Source of the DNA: Takakia lepidozioides
Lineage: Eukaryota > Streptophyta > Takakiopsida > Takakiales > Takakiaceae
DNA length: 60,000 nucleotides
Reading direction: 5' to 3'
NCBI GenBank assembly: GCA_030704615.1
Contig: CM060731.1
Coordinates: 66,074,756-66,134,755 of the forward strand
In this document: positions 1 through 13,300 of the stretch, in pieces
How the letters are laid out: each line of letters starts with the position of its first letter
Numbering within the stretch: the first letter of the stretch is position 1
Program-made: the position numbers and the translations under genes
The notes under the pieces: generated by a model
The model's database searches: none
What the model saw: only the letters and a program-made list of their open reading frames with translations
Told to the model about the DNA's origin: nothing

Positions 1-258
1 ACTGTAATAATACTCGTTTCGCTATCTCGATAACCTCCATGCAGGCAGAATCTCAAAATTCCCTTGCAATTTTGTTTATGAGGGAAGTTTTGCTCTCATC
101 TGTCGGAGTGGAAGATTGCAAATTGTTGGGGCGGAGTCTTCGAGGTTTTAGATTGACTGGTATGGGACCAGCTCGAGGGATGTTATGTGCGTGAAATAGT
201 GCGGTTCCTGTTGCAGGGAATTTATCGGCTGTCTCATTCCTCTGCACGGAAGTAAACG

Positions 259-3200
259 ATGGGGGCGCATTCGCAATCAGATGTGAAGGGACGTGATTCT
301 AAGGTATGTATGAGAGGAGAAGAAATGAATGAACTGAAATGGTACTTTATAACGTCCGTGGGGTCAAAGAGCGTATGGGACAAGAGGAAGAAAGGAAGAA
401 AGAAATGGAGGAACTGTATAAATTCACAAAGAGCTCATGAGACAAAGGAAGAGAGCAAAAGAGAAAAGTGGGGCTCCCAACAACTAGCTACTACAACTAA
501 AAAACTTGAGTGATTCCTTATTGTGGAACAAGAGAGAGAGCTTTTGTGGCCCATATCCTTTTCCAACATTTTTTGAACTATAAAGGGTGTTTGAGACTGA
601 GAAACAGATACATCGTGAAGGTATTTCTAATGGCAAACTGCTTGTTTGTTTTTTGGCTTTCTATCCTGGTATTGTGCCAGAGTGCGAGGCTTGAAAAGAG
701 AAATTCAGTGCAGATAGCTCTAGAAGAGATAGGACGCAAGGGGATTTCCTTATTATGCATACCAACAGACAGCTGCTACTTTCTGCCAATTTTTTTATTT
801 GCTCTTGTGGAGGTCCAATAATTTACTACCACATTGAAGGTGACACCACTAATGACCATCAGACCATGTTTGCTACATAATTGTCTGTGACATGAAGGTG
901 GGAACAAAGGAGAGAAGCTGATGATGTGATGACTTGATGTTGGGGCAGGGTCATTTCATGGCATGTGTGATATGCTGGTTTCTAGGGGCTGCGTTCTTGT
1001 TTCCATGGAATGCTCTTCTTACTGTGGAAGATTATTATTATGCGATCTTTCCTGTAAGTTACATTCCAACCTTTCTCTGAGACAAGTGTACCTGACAAAC
1101 TTCATGCAGATTGGATATTTCCTAGTGTTTTACTTCCAAAGTGGCATAATTTTCTCAAAAACAATGTTTGTCTCAATCTGCCGTAGGTACCGTGGCAGGT
1201 GTGAGGTTCTTGATGTTGAACTGAATACTTCTATGTGTGGATTAGAGATGGGTCTGACTGGAAAGGGGGCTTGAGCAGAAGGACCACCCGTCAAGGGTAT
1301 TCACGCTCATATATCAACCGGTAGCGCTGGTGACAACATGTATTTTCACATGGTATGAGGCACGGTGCAGCACTCGGTTGCGGGTCCTGGCTGGCTTCTC
1401 TTTGTTCTTTGTCATGATGCTCATGCTTCCTATTGTAAGTGCCCATCTTGATCATGCATCTCTCTTGACCACTATCACAGCACAGTCAGCAGATCCTTAG
1501 AAAGGACCCAACATTGGCACTAACCAATGCAAGGCTAGACTAGTAGAATCGACTGAAATATGAGACTAAAAGGAAGACATCACTAACCAATGCTAGGCTA
1601 GAGTAGACTAGAGTAGACACAAATACCAGACAGCCTAACCACTGTGTGTTGGGTGGGCAGTTGGATCTGGCAACCTCAGGACGGGGGGGCATAGGGGCAT
1701 TCATTGGTGTATGTTTCATTATTGTTGGCCTTGGAATTGCTGATGGCGTTGCCCAAGGTGCACTTGTTGGAGACCTGTCTTTAATGGACCCAACTTATAT
1801 TCAGGTGTGTTTGTATACTACAGTAGGGAAATGGTCTTAGTGATTCGTTACAGCTATTTGTTCTCTTCCTTCTCCAGTATCTTAGGGCCCAGGATGTTTC
1901 CCAAAACTTGTAGTACCGTGAATGTTTTCAGTAGCAAGCATTGCGCGAGTTGTGCTGGGTAAGCAGCTCTTGGCAACATCATGCTGTCCAAATTAAGTGT
2001 TAAAGGTTTGTGACCATTTAGCCCCTGGGCATGAGTAAAGGCCACCCCTATACACTACTTGACCTATTTGTGCTGTACTTGTGGAGTCGCGAACATGGGT
2101 TTGCTGCAGGTGTAAGCTTTGTACAATTGCCAGTTCTGGCATGTCCTACCAATTGGTTTACCTTGTTTCCCTGTTTATGAAGGGGGTTGGGTGATGGATG
2201 CATAGGCATACTCAGGCGGGCTTGCGGCATCAGGAATAGCCACATCTCTGCTACGAATGGTTACTAAAGTGGGTTTTGGAGATACAAATTCTGACCTCCG
2301 GAAAGGCGCCTGTAAGTGTTTGTATGCCTAAGCTTTGCTTCTCATACATGTGTGGAGTTGCTTGAGAGCATATGCTGTAGGTTTTGTAGGAGGCACAGGA
2401 AGGAATCAGCCACCATGTAATATGGCGCGTGTGCATGCATGCAGTGACCTTCTTTGGAATAGCTGCGGCCAGTGAACTGGTTGGTGTGGTGCTTTATGCG
2501 GTTGTGTTCCCACGTCTGCCAGTGGTAAAGGCATTCCGCCTTTCTGCATCGCAGCAGGGCTCCTTAACTGTTGCTGATGACCTGGCTGCTGGTGGTGTGC
2601 AAGGTGATCTCAAGGTGCTTCCGTGTTCCCTCGATAGCCTCATGGGATGTTTTTGAAAAAGCCAAGACTGATGTGGACCGTGGCGTTCGGGTTTCACTTG
2701 TTTTTCTGCTTTCTGTCTCTTTTCTTTCGTTTTTACTTCTGAGGGCTCACTCATGTATGGTTGTGAGGATGGCAGGATGCAGAAGCTGGTAAACCACCAT
2801 CGCGGCTAAGCGTGATCCAGTTATCTAAACAGAATTGGGACTACTTGCTGGACATGGTGGTCATATATACATTATCGTTGTCTATCTTTCCAGGGTTTTT
2901 GTATGAAGACACTGGACATCACCATTTGGGCACATGGTAACACCATATCTACCTCAATACCTTGCTTTCAGTTTTGGTGTAGGTGATCAGGCCAATTCAG
3001 AACCTGAAAATTCCTTGGCGGCCAATCCAAAATTACACCAACCATGTGGCTAGCTGCTGGCATAAATCCATTTCCTTTGGTGGTAAGCTATGAAATTGTA
3101 AATGCATGCTATCATGTTTCTCATTAGCCTCAGTGTGCTGCCATAGCACTCTTTGTGAGTGACAAGCGAAGGTAAGTGCCAGCCAGTTGGGCAAGGGCTT

Positions 3201-4067
3201 TCCCTGAAGCTCTTGGGTCCTTGTTTGCTCCTGCCTTCAGCAATCATATCTAATGGGTCCCTTGCGCGTCCCAAATTTCCTTGGGTTTTCCTTCCAAATA
3301 AATACTTGAGAGTTCAACACAGTAGAAGCCTTCCAGATTGTAATATGAATGGTGATGCCGATGCTATAAAGCTCAGAATGCAGAAGTCTAAGTGCGTTTT
3401 AGGGCTGTGGGTCATAAACATCTGATGCCTTTCTTAGCCACCTTTTTATTGATAGTTTGTTCTGCCAGGCCTTCCCCATTCTCCACATGACAGATGAGCC
3501 GGTACTAATTGGGGAAGGGATGGATGGTGATAGGTATGCACTGGTGCTTATCGCATTGTATAATGCTGGGGACTTCGTAGGCCGTTACTTTCCCCTTATC
3601 GATCGCTTGTTGCTGAAGTCACGACCATGGCTCACGTTTTCTTGCCTGGCTCGCGTTGCATTTATCCCTTGTTTCTATTTTACTGCCAAATATGGAGCTG
3701 AAGGGTGGATGCTGTTTCTGTGCCTCATGTTGGGTGTGACAAACGGATATCTCACTGTTTGTATCTTCATGACCGCTCCCAGGGGATATAATGTAAGTGA
3801 GATTTGTTGATTTTGATGCATTTCACCACAGACAGACTGTGTTTTGCTTCATTTCAAATGTTTCTTTTTGACCTTCTATGTGTGCCAGATCCAAGTTGTG
3901 TTGTCTCTCACTGCGTTTAAACTTAAAATATTCTGTGTTGTGGAATGGTTGTGATGCAGGGTCCAGAGCAGAATGCGCTAGGCAATATTTTGGTGGTCTT
4001 CTTAATCACTGGCCTTTTTGCGGGGGTTACAGCAGATTGGCTGTGGCTGATTGGGAAAGGTTGGTAG
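259..4067 (+). CDS. ENT: Equilibrative nucleoside transporter (ENT/SLC29 family), 9 exons
   Basis: Integral membrane carrier moving nucleosides down or with a proton gradient. Exons read as 259-303, 949-1053, 1279-1434, 1661-1804, 2206-2311, 2445-2603, 2783-2936, 3534-3792 and 3960-4067. All introns are GT..AG, the phases close, and the sum is 1236 nt (411 aa), close to the usual plant length of about 420. Exon 1 encodes 15 hydrophilic residues. Exon 2 has the first membrane segment with the PWN motif and the following VEDYYY. Later exons carry the family pattern GDLSLMDPTYIQ, FPGFLYEDTG, the N-A-G-D-F-x-G-R-Y signature (in NAGDFVGRYFPL), and the C-terminal GPEQNALGN plus WLWLIGKGW, after which the frame stops. 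About 11 membrane segments are visible. The similarity pattern fits the plant ENT2-8 group rather than ENT1. Substrate preference cannot be read from sequence. Exon 5 uses a less obvious acceptor (TAG at 2203-2205), chosen because it alone keeps the frame. Confidence 0.95.
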
Positions 4068-6317
4068 ATGTACTCTAGGCCAGTGTGACAGGGTGTATGG
4101 TGAAGTTGCTACTGAGTGGTGGACGCCCGAGGGGATTACATTCCTTCGACATACAATCTCCTATCCAAGATCCTGCATTGCAAGCACCAACTGAAGCTTT
4201 GATAATATCCAGCACCAAATTAGGAGGGACCTGCAACAGTATCTGGCCCTGTACCTTAGAGCAGATTATATTTCCCTGTCCCTCCACTGCACTAATTCGT
4301 ATTCCAGTCTTCAAAATGTCCCATGAATTCCTGTACTATAACTCCACACTTTTGGCTGAAATCTGCTGATGCTGGTTAAAGGAACTCCCGATGTGATGTA
4401 GAACGACAAGAGTCAAGCTGCGTGTTAGCGTGTATTGCATCTTTCTCACAAACAGGGAGGTTGCTGCAGGATATGTCAGTGGAAGATTAGACTAGGATAA
4501 TATCAGTTGCACCTTTCACATTCTTTCCCAAGCATTGAAGTTGAAGAACTTTGCTCAAACCATACATGGGATCAGACATCATATTTTACTTTTGAAAGTG
4601 TTTTTCTGAACACTCCCTATTGAGGCAGAATGCAGCATGGTATTGCTGGCATCCATAGCATCCACACTTTGTGCCAAGGTCATGTGTGTAACTCATGCAG
4701 AATTTGGCTGTGATGCATGGCCACCTCATTTTGTGTCTTGAAAAGGGAGCCACCTTTCACATTTTTTGTGTTGAACGTGAAGCTAGTCATGCAAAGCATT
4801 GTCACCTTCTCTCCTAATCCATGTTCTTAGAACCAACCATACCAGAATGTTATAGGTGTTTCATTTGCTTGAAGTTTTCGTTTAATACCTGATAGAGCTA
4901 ATCCTGGTTCTCGTTCTCCTCGTGATGGACCTGGAAGGGGGAATGGCGTATTACCAAGTCAATAGATGGCTTCTGCTGTAGGAGTCCTCATGAAGTGGGC
5001 AATACTTAAAAGAGAAGCTTCCTGAGGAGAGAAAATCAAAATGCTCTACGCACCATGTGGTTGTAGTGGTTGGATGGAAGAAAATTGTCAGTAGCTCAAT
5101 TAATAAAACCAGATTTGGTATCTCAAGCTATTCCAGTTCTTTTGGTACTCAAGAAGTGACTCTATGTCTTGACCCAATGCTCTGGAGGAGTGACAATGTT
5201 AAGCAAAATCGACCTCGAGCTTGTGTACTAAAAGATTTAGATGATAATTTCAAAATCTGCAAGTTCTGCAATAGGTTGGATACCAAAGAATTAAAAATAG
5301 TCTTACTTGACAGCATGGGTCAAGCAGACTGAGAAAAGTGCTGCAAATGAACTAAACAGCAGTACTGAAGTTTGTGCAAGCATTCCTGCATGGGTCAGCA
5401 CCACTGCAGAGCTTCATGTCCAGATGCAGCAGATGATGGGGTTAGAAGGCAAAAATTTGTGCGGCCATGGACACGACCAAGTTATATGCGAATCAGAAGC
5501 GTACCTCCAGGGAACTTGCAGGAGGGACACTCATCGTCAAAGTGGCTGGGGTCGAAAAATGGACTGTTGAGAGGCATTACTCAATTTGGTATTGAGTCTC
5601 AGAGCTTTTATTGAGAGGCTCCCTAGGGTAGAGTGTGACAAATGCCTTTCTCCACTTGACGCTTTCCCAGAATGGATCAAGATGATTGAAAAGGAAGCGC
5701 ACTACACTCCACTTGCAAGGCATATCTTTGCATGAGCAAGTGACACTCTCTCTTCAACTCTATAACTTAAGATATGGTTGTGCGGCAGCACGAGACAGAA
5801 GTTCTTGTGGTGTACAGACAAGTAACCTATTTGCTCCCTCCAAATACTAACCCACCTAACAGGAGTTGGTTCATGGCTCAGTCGTGAGGCTGCCACCGCA
5901 TATGCACAGCTTCAATGAAGTCCCCAGTCTAATACGACTTGTTGCCTCTGTACCCTTGCCCTTGCTGACTTCAACATCCTTTTTCTAGCAGGGTGAAGCA
6001 CTACACATTCACTGCCTGGTCCAGACATCTGCATCCCTGGGCCTCCTGGTTCGTAGATGCATAATGCATTTCTGGTTTTCTTGCCAGAAAGCAATACTGT
6101 GAATATTTTCAGATTGCAGATTTGTCTTATCCACTTCCTGATATTGACCTACCAATAATTGGCCAGACTGGACTCCTGGCTCAAGTCCAACTTCCCTTGT
6201 AACACCACTGATGGAATCTGTTTCTCTGCTCTACACATCCCTGTTGTAAGAGACAATACATTGTGAGATTGTGTTAAGGGAACTACCTGAAGGCAAGGTT
6301 TGAGTAGCGAACTGGCT
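4068..6317. other. Convergent intergenic region between ENT and the DUF863-like gene
   Basis: Holds the 3' flanks of two convergent genes. I see no complete gene. Several short open stretches on the + strand at 5057-5614 lack a recognisable domain. No clear tandem repeat or tRNA is visible. Confidence 0.5.
5577..5737 (+). other. Unidentified exon-like or pseudogenic coding fragment
   Basis: A + strand frame stays open for about 50 codons and reads like protein, including CDKCLSPLDAFPEWIKMIEKE, before a TGA at 5735-5737. It has a balanced composition with two cysteines and conserved-looking aromatic residues, unlike the surrounding DNA. I do not recognise the family. It could be an exon of a degraded gene or part of a transposable element. 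No start codon or flanking splice sites were established. Confidence 0.25.
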
Positions 6318-9300
6318 TCAGATTTTGCTAATGCTTGCTGTGTGCTGGCCAACTGTGAGGCCTGATTTGCCGTCTGTCCTTAATAACCCACTATCTGCAT
6401 CAAAACTTGAACAATAACGGTCATCAGCAGCTCCCCCCCGCAGCCTTTTCACCTGCTGCATAGACTCCGTTTCTTGTACTATGGCCCCCCCTGTTGGTAT
6501 TTCATTGCTGTGAGTGCCCTCTGGAATGGTCCCCGTTTCTGCCTGCGTCTGTCCCTGGCTAGCCTCCTGTGGCGCTCTTCGTGTTGAGAGATCATTATCA
6601 GCACCTGATGATGCATGTAGATCAGGGTTGTCATCTTCCACACTTGAGCTGTTTCCTGCTCCTCGAAACTCTTCCTGTGATTTTGCTGATGCATCCAAGA
6701 CACCAGCAGGTCTGTGGGTGTGTTCCGAAGGAGCTCCTTCCAAGCATGTCCCATCTGCCTTTGGCAAGGTCCCCTCTTCCACATCAGACCCTGTTCTTAC
6801 ACACTTCAGAGACTCATCCCGCTCTTGATCGGAGATAGAGTCTGACACTCGGCTGTTTTCTCCCGACAGTTTGTGTCCAATTTCAGGACTTGTGGATACA
6901 TACCCTTGTTGTTTGGGTCCCTTGCTATCCTGATGGTTGGAAAGCTTGCTGCCTTCTACAGTGGTGCTAATCTCTGCAGATGTATGAAAGCTACCCCTAC
7001 TCCACCTATCGACACTTAAGAGTTGCGGATGTATCCCTGATTCACCTGCACTCCCTCCCACCCCTCCTTCACCAACGGGTGGAATGCCTCCAAAAGCTGG
7101 AGATGAAACACCTACAAGCTGGGGGGGGTTAATTACTTTTCCCACGCCGGTCTCCCCTGACCCAGACCCGTCACTGTGATCCCCCTCGTCAATCCCATCA
7201 CCAAATTGTCCTTGACCAGAAGGACCTGCAGCAGGTCTCCCTTTGCCACCAGGACTGCACCTTTCAAATCTACTGCCAGCTGTCCCACCCCTTGGTCTCC
7301 CTCCACCATGAGGCAAACTTTCATCTCTTTCCCTCTTCCCACCAACTCGAAGACCCCGTCCTGCAACTCCTCTAGTGCTGCCACCAACATGATCAGAATG
7401 ACCCCTGCTTGCTTCCCCCTGTCTTTCATCATGCTCCTTGGACGATCCAGCAACCTCCTCATCACTGGAAGCACTTGAGAGTCGATCAGGACATGCTTTG
7501 TGCCCTTGGTCCTTTTCAGGAGAGACCAACTTCAGCTCCATTGTTGTTCCATCCTGTCGAAGAACAAGCTTGGGAGGTCTCTTAAAGGGTGGTTTTGGGG
7601 GTGGCACAATTGAGAATGGAGAGAACGGAGGCCCGCTGTTATGGGAGGCCCAAGATGAACCTGAAAGGTCCTCCCGTATCCGGCGTAGACCATCAACATT
7701 GAATCCTAGTGATGGGGCTGCTGCAGCAGGGATGGCATAGACAGCACCCTTTGGCGAATGGTATGCGTTTAGTTGCTGCCATGCCACCTGCTGCAGTGGC
7801 GGCGGCGGCGGAAATGGTGGGGCTGAATGTGAGTACCATGCTGCTCCCTTCATTGTCGGCACCATGAGGCCCGGTCCAGGTGTGAGGTGCCCATCATATG
7901 GGCGCAGCTGCACACCTAAAGCTGGAACTGCCGTTGGTGGCAACGAATAGCCTTGAGTGTAAACGGAAGGGGCAAAGCCTGGAGGGGGGCCTTCACCCTC
8001 TCTTACCACAGGAAAGAAAGGCATACCCTCATCAGCTTTGTAGGGGCCATTTGTGGGAGGAGGGGGCCTCATGGCAATGACAGGTCGGTATGCACCTTCT
8101 GGTCGATGAGGCCATACGCATTGCTGCTGCTCAAACCAAACATTGTCGCCCCTCACCTCCTCCTGCAGTGGTCGTTGCGGCAAAATTGCTGTTCCAGAAC
8201 CCTGCCATTCCCAGGGCACAGCATGTCATTTTGGCCTTGTCCTCAAACTTCCAACATACAGACCCAAGCTTGAAGCATAATCCAATGACCACCTAACCCC
8301 AAGGAGACTTACTAACCCCACTGTACACCACAATCAGAAATCGATACAATAGGTAGAGTCAATTGGTAATGTTGCTGTTGCAACCAAGCAACTCCAAGTA
8401 AGTTTGGCTTTTGAGAGCTTAACACAATAGCAGGGTTGAATCCTGGGTTTAATTAAGGAAGAAATGATTTAGCTCCAGTTCACAACACCCTCCTTCCCAG
8501 CTCTGTAAAGCAAGTAGAGAAAAAGCAGGAGAAGAGAGGATTTACCTGGCCTATCCAAGGGGCTGGATGATGCAGAGGTTTGTCCTCTACCTCCAGTTGC
8601 AGTGAATGGCGTTCTTTCTTCCTGGTGGTCTCCCCAGGTTGCCAATCCCCACTTGCAATTTCGTCTGTCCTTCTCTCCACAGTCTGTCCCCACAACCCAC
8701 CCAGAAAACTTTGAGTTGCCATGGTTGGTGTGGGGCGAAAAGGAGCCTCTCTCACAGGAACTTCTGTTCTCGAGTCAGTAGCATGCAAATCTTCGGGCCG
8801 GGCCCGCTTGATGGAATGCTTGGCCCAGCCCGGGCTCTGCTGTACCTGCACATCCTCCATCTCCACCTCGCTGCCACCCTGTCCTGCTGCATCCTCTTCG
8901 TCCTCTTCGTCCATGTTCTCTTCAGGTGGACGCTCCAGGTCAAAAGTTCGCCGTTTTAACCTTCTACTCCCATCTCGGCTGGACTGTCCTTTCATCCTGT
9001 CTTCCACCATGCTACTTGCAACTCCTGCTTTCTCAGTGATTTCTTCATGGTTTGAAGTTGAACCCTCATATTCCTTTTCCAAAGAAGGTGCTTGCATGGT
9101 TGTGGATGAATTTGTACTATTGATATTGGATTGGCAAGGTGTTGCATCACTGTCATTAGTATCTTTCTTCTTTAACTCGGACATAAGAAACATCTGAACT
9201 TTGTACACTCTATGCAGCTCCTGCACCTGTTATCCAAGTAGAACAGATACCTTTTCAGCACAAAGAAGAGTCAGAGAACAGGAGGTCAGCAGTCGACAGT

Positions 9301-9829
9301 GTCTGCAGCTATAATCTGTCTGTTCTCTCAGAACCAGTCAAACAGACTCATGGCCTTGTGTCTACAGCTATTCATTCCCTACTGAAAGCCGGCCGTAAGC
9401 ACAACTTCAGAGGTTGACAGCCCTTGCAGTGCCCTCGTCACATACACCATTTGCAACCTCTCAGACCATCTTGATGGGAATACCTTGTCTTCCTGGCAGA
9501 AAATGCCAACTGCAATTTATACCGAAGAATAGAAGCATGGGAATCTGAAACACAGTTAGGGGAGCTGCTTGTCCTGATAGATTTTGTACCCCTATACTGC
9601 ATGGCGATGGATGCACGTGTGCAGCTGCCCCAACAAGACCCCAGCTGGTTCACAGTACCTGCTCGCGAAATAGGGCATCCTGCTGCAGCATGGTGTGGCG
9701 TACGTGCTCGGGAAGTGGCTGCTCTGTGTCTTCACAGTTGCCATCATCCTTTGTGGACTGTGGTTCCTTGGCACCAGTCTTGCATGTTGACAACGTGCAC
9801 TTCTGAAAGTCTTCTACACTTGGTGTCTG
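6318..9829 (-). CDS. DUF863-like large plant protein (5' end incomplete)
   Basis: Three consecutive phase-0 exons on the minus strand: 9829-9659, 9226-8546 and 8201-6318 (57, 227 and 628 codons including stop). The first junction joins HTMLQQDALFREQ to VQELHRVYKVQMFLMSEL. This reproduces the F-x-x-Q-V-x-E-L-H-R-x-Y-x-x-Q block typical of plant DUF863 proteins. About 70 residues on, FDLERPPEENMDEEDEE resembles their acidic FDLxLPADEYID motif. The rest is low complexity: proline-rich (about residues 290-500), then Gly/Arg/Ser-rich to the end. No catalytic domain is visible. Family members are poorly characterised, probably nuclear and disordered. The start lies further upstream: the first exon follows a TGCAG acceptor and lacks an ATG at its edge. 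The C-terminus does not match the family closely, so the last exon could be misjudged. Confidence 0.72.
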
Positions 9830-9905
9830 CAAGCCATTACTTCCAAGGCATCACTGACTGCACAAAACAAGTTTGGACAAATACTAAAAGTGTCCACATA
9901 TGAGA

Positions 9906-10203
9906 CTTGAGAGAGTGGGAGGGTGACCACCTCATGGTGGTAAGGATCTTGTTTTCTGGCATCTTCCTTGCAGGGGCCCACGCCAGGGTGTTGCAGCCTG
10001 TTGAAAGGTCTGTTGGGGCTCCTGCTCTGCTGCGCCGGCACACAGCCCATATCATCCTCCAATGAGTGGTCATTGAGCAATGGCCGGCTTACTGACCAGC
10101 TTGGGACCTGCACCCAGTACCAATCAGGGGCTATTCTCGTCATTACTGAACAAAGACACAGGTGTGAAGACCCACGAAGGAGTCTGCGAACAAAGTGTAA
10201 CAC
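9906..10203 (-). other. Candidate 5' exon of the DUF863-like gene
   Basis: An open minus-strand frame in the right position to precede the exon at 9829. It includes methionines followed by a plausible soluble sequence (VPSWSVSRPLLNDHSLEDD). Similarity to DUF863 N-termini is weak. The donor is uncertain: GTGGTC near 9932 or GTCTCA near 9905 would both keep phase 0. It may equally be 5' UTR. Confidence 0.3.
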
Positions 10204-11690
10204 TTCGGTGGAGCAAGTGTAACGGACAGCATCTCACAGCTACCAGCCAGTAGGACCAGAATCCAATATTGGAAGTCAAAGAAGCTTTCTACCCTGTTCT
10301 GTCATCCTCCTGTCCTCCACTATTCCACGAACTCCTGACCTTCCCACCCCCTCTATCTTTCATTTCATGTGTACCTCTCTTCACCTTCTCCCGCACAACT
10401 TCGATAACCACCACCCCCCATCCCCCCCCCCCTTGCATAGGCAATCAATGGCAACAATGTACCACAGTCATGACAGCCAGGCGGATGCTGAAAGGGGAAC
10501 GGGGAGAGATAATTGACCTCTTGCACATCGGAGGCCTTGTTAAAGTTGAAACCTCCTGGAAACAAGACAGCCAAGGCGTGCTCTCCGGGGTGGCCTGAGT
10601 CTCCAATCGCCCTCAATCCTCCACCACCTGCCGATGCCTGCAGTCCTTCTAAGACGTCCCCTTTGCTGGACTCGTGACACTTCCCTCCCTTCATTTCACT
10701 TACTATTCGATTCACCCTCTGCTAATCTGATCCTCGCACCATTTCCCAGCCTTCACTCTGAAACACTTTAGCCCCAAAGCTCTGCAAAGCCTAGGTAGGC
10801 TCAGACGGCAAGTGACACCTTTGAATCCCGCGCAGCATTGAATGCAAGAACGTGCTTGGATTTGCTTGATCCTCCTGGACAAGACATGTAATCCCGAGCA
10901 CTATCACATTGCAAGGACGAGTCTCACTAGCACACGGCCAAGTCTCACAGGCCATGTGCATTCTTCCCAAGTAACCAAAAAAAAAAAAAAATGCTTCTCC
11001 AAGTCCGATCCTCCAGCCGACCTCGGAGGAAGGCCTGCTACACCTACGGCATCTAATCTGACAAAGGGATCACAAGAGATTCTCACTGATGAACGATCTC
11101 AGTGAAATCTTCTACTCCAACTCTACAACACAAGACGAAAGTGTTCTGTTCTGTGTGTCAGACGGTGACACAAGCTCTCCGGAGAAAAGCAACAGATTGA
11201 TGAGTGTTGACAACCGCAAATCCCTTCACCTAATCCGCAGGCAGACATAACTTTCTTCACCTACTCCATCTGCTGCTCGCCCTGCACGATTCCCTCACAC
11301 CTCTGTCTGCAGATCATTCCATCAGGCTCGAGCACAAACCCTAATCAGGATTCACGGCCCGATTAATCTCAAATCTTTATCGCGCAGCTTATTCGCGCGC
11401 ACTCAGTCGTCAGCAGCGTGGGCGCGCCCGCTTGATTCGCGCAACACGATAAGCCCACCACCCCTCTCCCATTGGTCCAGAACCTTGCAAAAGCGATCTT
11501 CCCCGCCCCACGTGGCGCCGCGGAGAAGACATGCGCGAGCAAATATCTGCACTTCGACGCAGACGTGGTGCGCCGTGATTCGCTTCCTGGGCCCCACCCC
11601 CCCGCCTCCTCCCCGCACTTTTGCTGCCATGATCTGCGATGCTGCACTTTCGCTCGCTGATCATTTCTCTGCCACCCCGTACATTGCAAT
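10204..11690. other. Upstream region of the DUF863-like gene
   Basis: Contains a C-rich stretch at 10410-10433, a 13-nt A run at 10978-10990, and many CT-rich tracts consistent with a plant 5' leader or promoter on the minus strand. Short open frames here look like UTR or chance. No additional gene is recognised. Confidence 0.35.
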
Positions 11691-11691
11691 G

Positions 11692-12035
11692 CGGCTGCCA
11701 GGCTTCGAACCCACGATCGCAGTCATACCTTTCTCATATTTTGGAGAATACATTCCTTGTTTTAGGGCTGAGACGGGACTCGGACCCAGGCTGGGCCGTG
11801 ACATCCTCGTGTGTAGGTGTTTGCTTTTGGGTTGTTTCTGGAGGGCCCGGGTTCGAAATCTGTCTCGCACAAAATCTCGTATCCAGGCCGACAGCCTTGA
11901 CGGGATTCGAACCCTTGCTCGTGACGGCAGTGGATCGCGTCCAATCGGGTGTAGGTATTTTGTTTTTGGGTTGTGTCTGGAGGGCCCGGGTTCGAATCCT
12001 TTCTCGCATGACATGTCACATCCGAGCCGACATCT
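11692..12035. repeat. Tandem tRNA-like (B-box) inverted-repeat units, SINE-like
   Basis: Two tandem copies of a unit of about 128 bp (roughly 11773-11896 and 11900-12035). Each begins with a minus-strand B-box-like motif (GGGACTCGGACCC or GGGATTCGAACCC) and later has a plus-strand B-box-like motif (GGGTTCGAAATC or GGGTTCGAATCC). In copy 2 the 12-mers at 11903-11914 and 11988-11999 are exact reverse complements. The unit also shares a TTTTGGGTTGT..TCTGGAGGGCCCGGG segment. A further minus-strand B-box-like motif lies near 11700. No complete tRNA cloverleaf is present. Confidence 0.6.
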
Positions 12036-12059
12036 GTGAGTGGGGCAGGGGGGGATTTC

Positions 12060-13300
12060 CTTACTTTTAAAAAGAGGGGGTCCACCTATCTATTTTGTTT
12101 TTGTTGTCGTTACCCAATCGGTTATGTCCGCATGGCCAGGGTATTTTGTCCATTAATATGATTTAAAGGGCCTTTGTCCCCTTTTGAAAGAGGATAGTGT
12201 TGATGAGTCCTTTTTGGATGGGCTTATCTCTCTTTTTTTTGAAATTAAAAAAAAAAAAGGGAATTGTCTCCCAGGTGTAAAAGAAAAAAAATAAAAATTT
12301 GTCCCTTCTTATTGTGGTCACGGGTTCGACCCTCACCTTCTGGTGTAATGGCTTTATTGCCGCTCTGGGTTTAAAAAAACAAAATTATAATGAACAGGGG
12401 ATATTGGCCCTGAGGAACTTTATGGGAAACTATTTGAAGGGAAAAATTAAACCCTTCCATGCCCATAGGCTGCCATAAGGCCTGCCGCTCGGTTTTTATT
12501 GCTTCCCTCCTATCAATAAATCTCAGATTTTCAAAAAAAACCCCTAGAAACGACTCCATCGCATACCGGTAGTCGGGATTTGTAACCCACACTTTTGCTC
12601 CGGGTATTGCCATCTGATGGGCTTTTGCTGTGAGCCTGTGGCACTTGATCCGGACGTAATTCTTTCTATTCAACCTTGGTTATTTTTTGTTGGCAAGCAA
12701 CTTATGGCCAGCTGAAAAAGCTGATATTTAATAAAGTGGTTTTTCCCCAAAAAAACAACAAAAAAAAACCACTGTTACTACTTTATGGGTTTCCAAGAAT
12801 GAAATAAAACTTTGGTCCATTATCTATAAAGTATTGAGGCAAAAAAAGAAAAAGAAAAAGGAAAAAACGAACAAACCTTTCTTCGAATTGTCCATCACGG
12901 CCGTGTGGATTCGGGCCTTATGGCGGCCTTGGGGCCTGTAAGGGTTTTAAATTTTTTCCCTTCAATAATCTTATAAAGCTCTCAAGGGCTTCCTCCCCTT
13001 TTCCTTATTAAAAAGAAAATAATTGAAAAAAAACAAGCTGGCTACATTGGAGCTGAAAGCAACCTTGCAGAAAAATAAAATTAAGTGCATTTCCAGGCCC
13101 TGCTTCTTCCCCTGCTCTTATAAGAATAAAAGAAAATTCAATAAAGCTCTCAAGGGTTTCCTCACCTTTCTCAAAAAATAAAAATAAAAAATAAAAATAA
13201 AAAGTAAAATGGGCTGTGGTTTTGTAGCAGAGAAGATAATGCCTATGCTTTTCCCAAAAAAAAAACCTTTAAAAAAAAAGGGGAACCAAAAGCCTTGCCA
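12060..13300. repeat. Homopolymer-rich, low-complexity intergenic segment
   Basis: Dense A and T runs (for example near 12228, 12249, 12530, 12750, 13170-13205 and 13256-13280) break up the sequence. A motif ATAAAGCTCTCAAGGG recurs at about 12973 and 13141, each followed by a TTCCTC-rich tract. One B-box-like GGGTTCGACCC lies near 12323. It looks like a nest of old retroposon tails; no gene is supported. Confidence 0.45.

Noticed and set aside
7133-9197. Several 100-160 codon frames opposite the DUF863-like exons
   Set aside because: They are antisense shadows of long GC-rich exons.
11485-12070. Long overlapping open frames on both strands
   Set aside because: They coincide with the tandem tRNA-like repeats and have no domain. 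Openness is explained by GC-rich repeated DNA.
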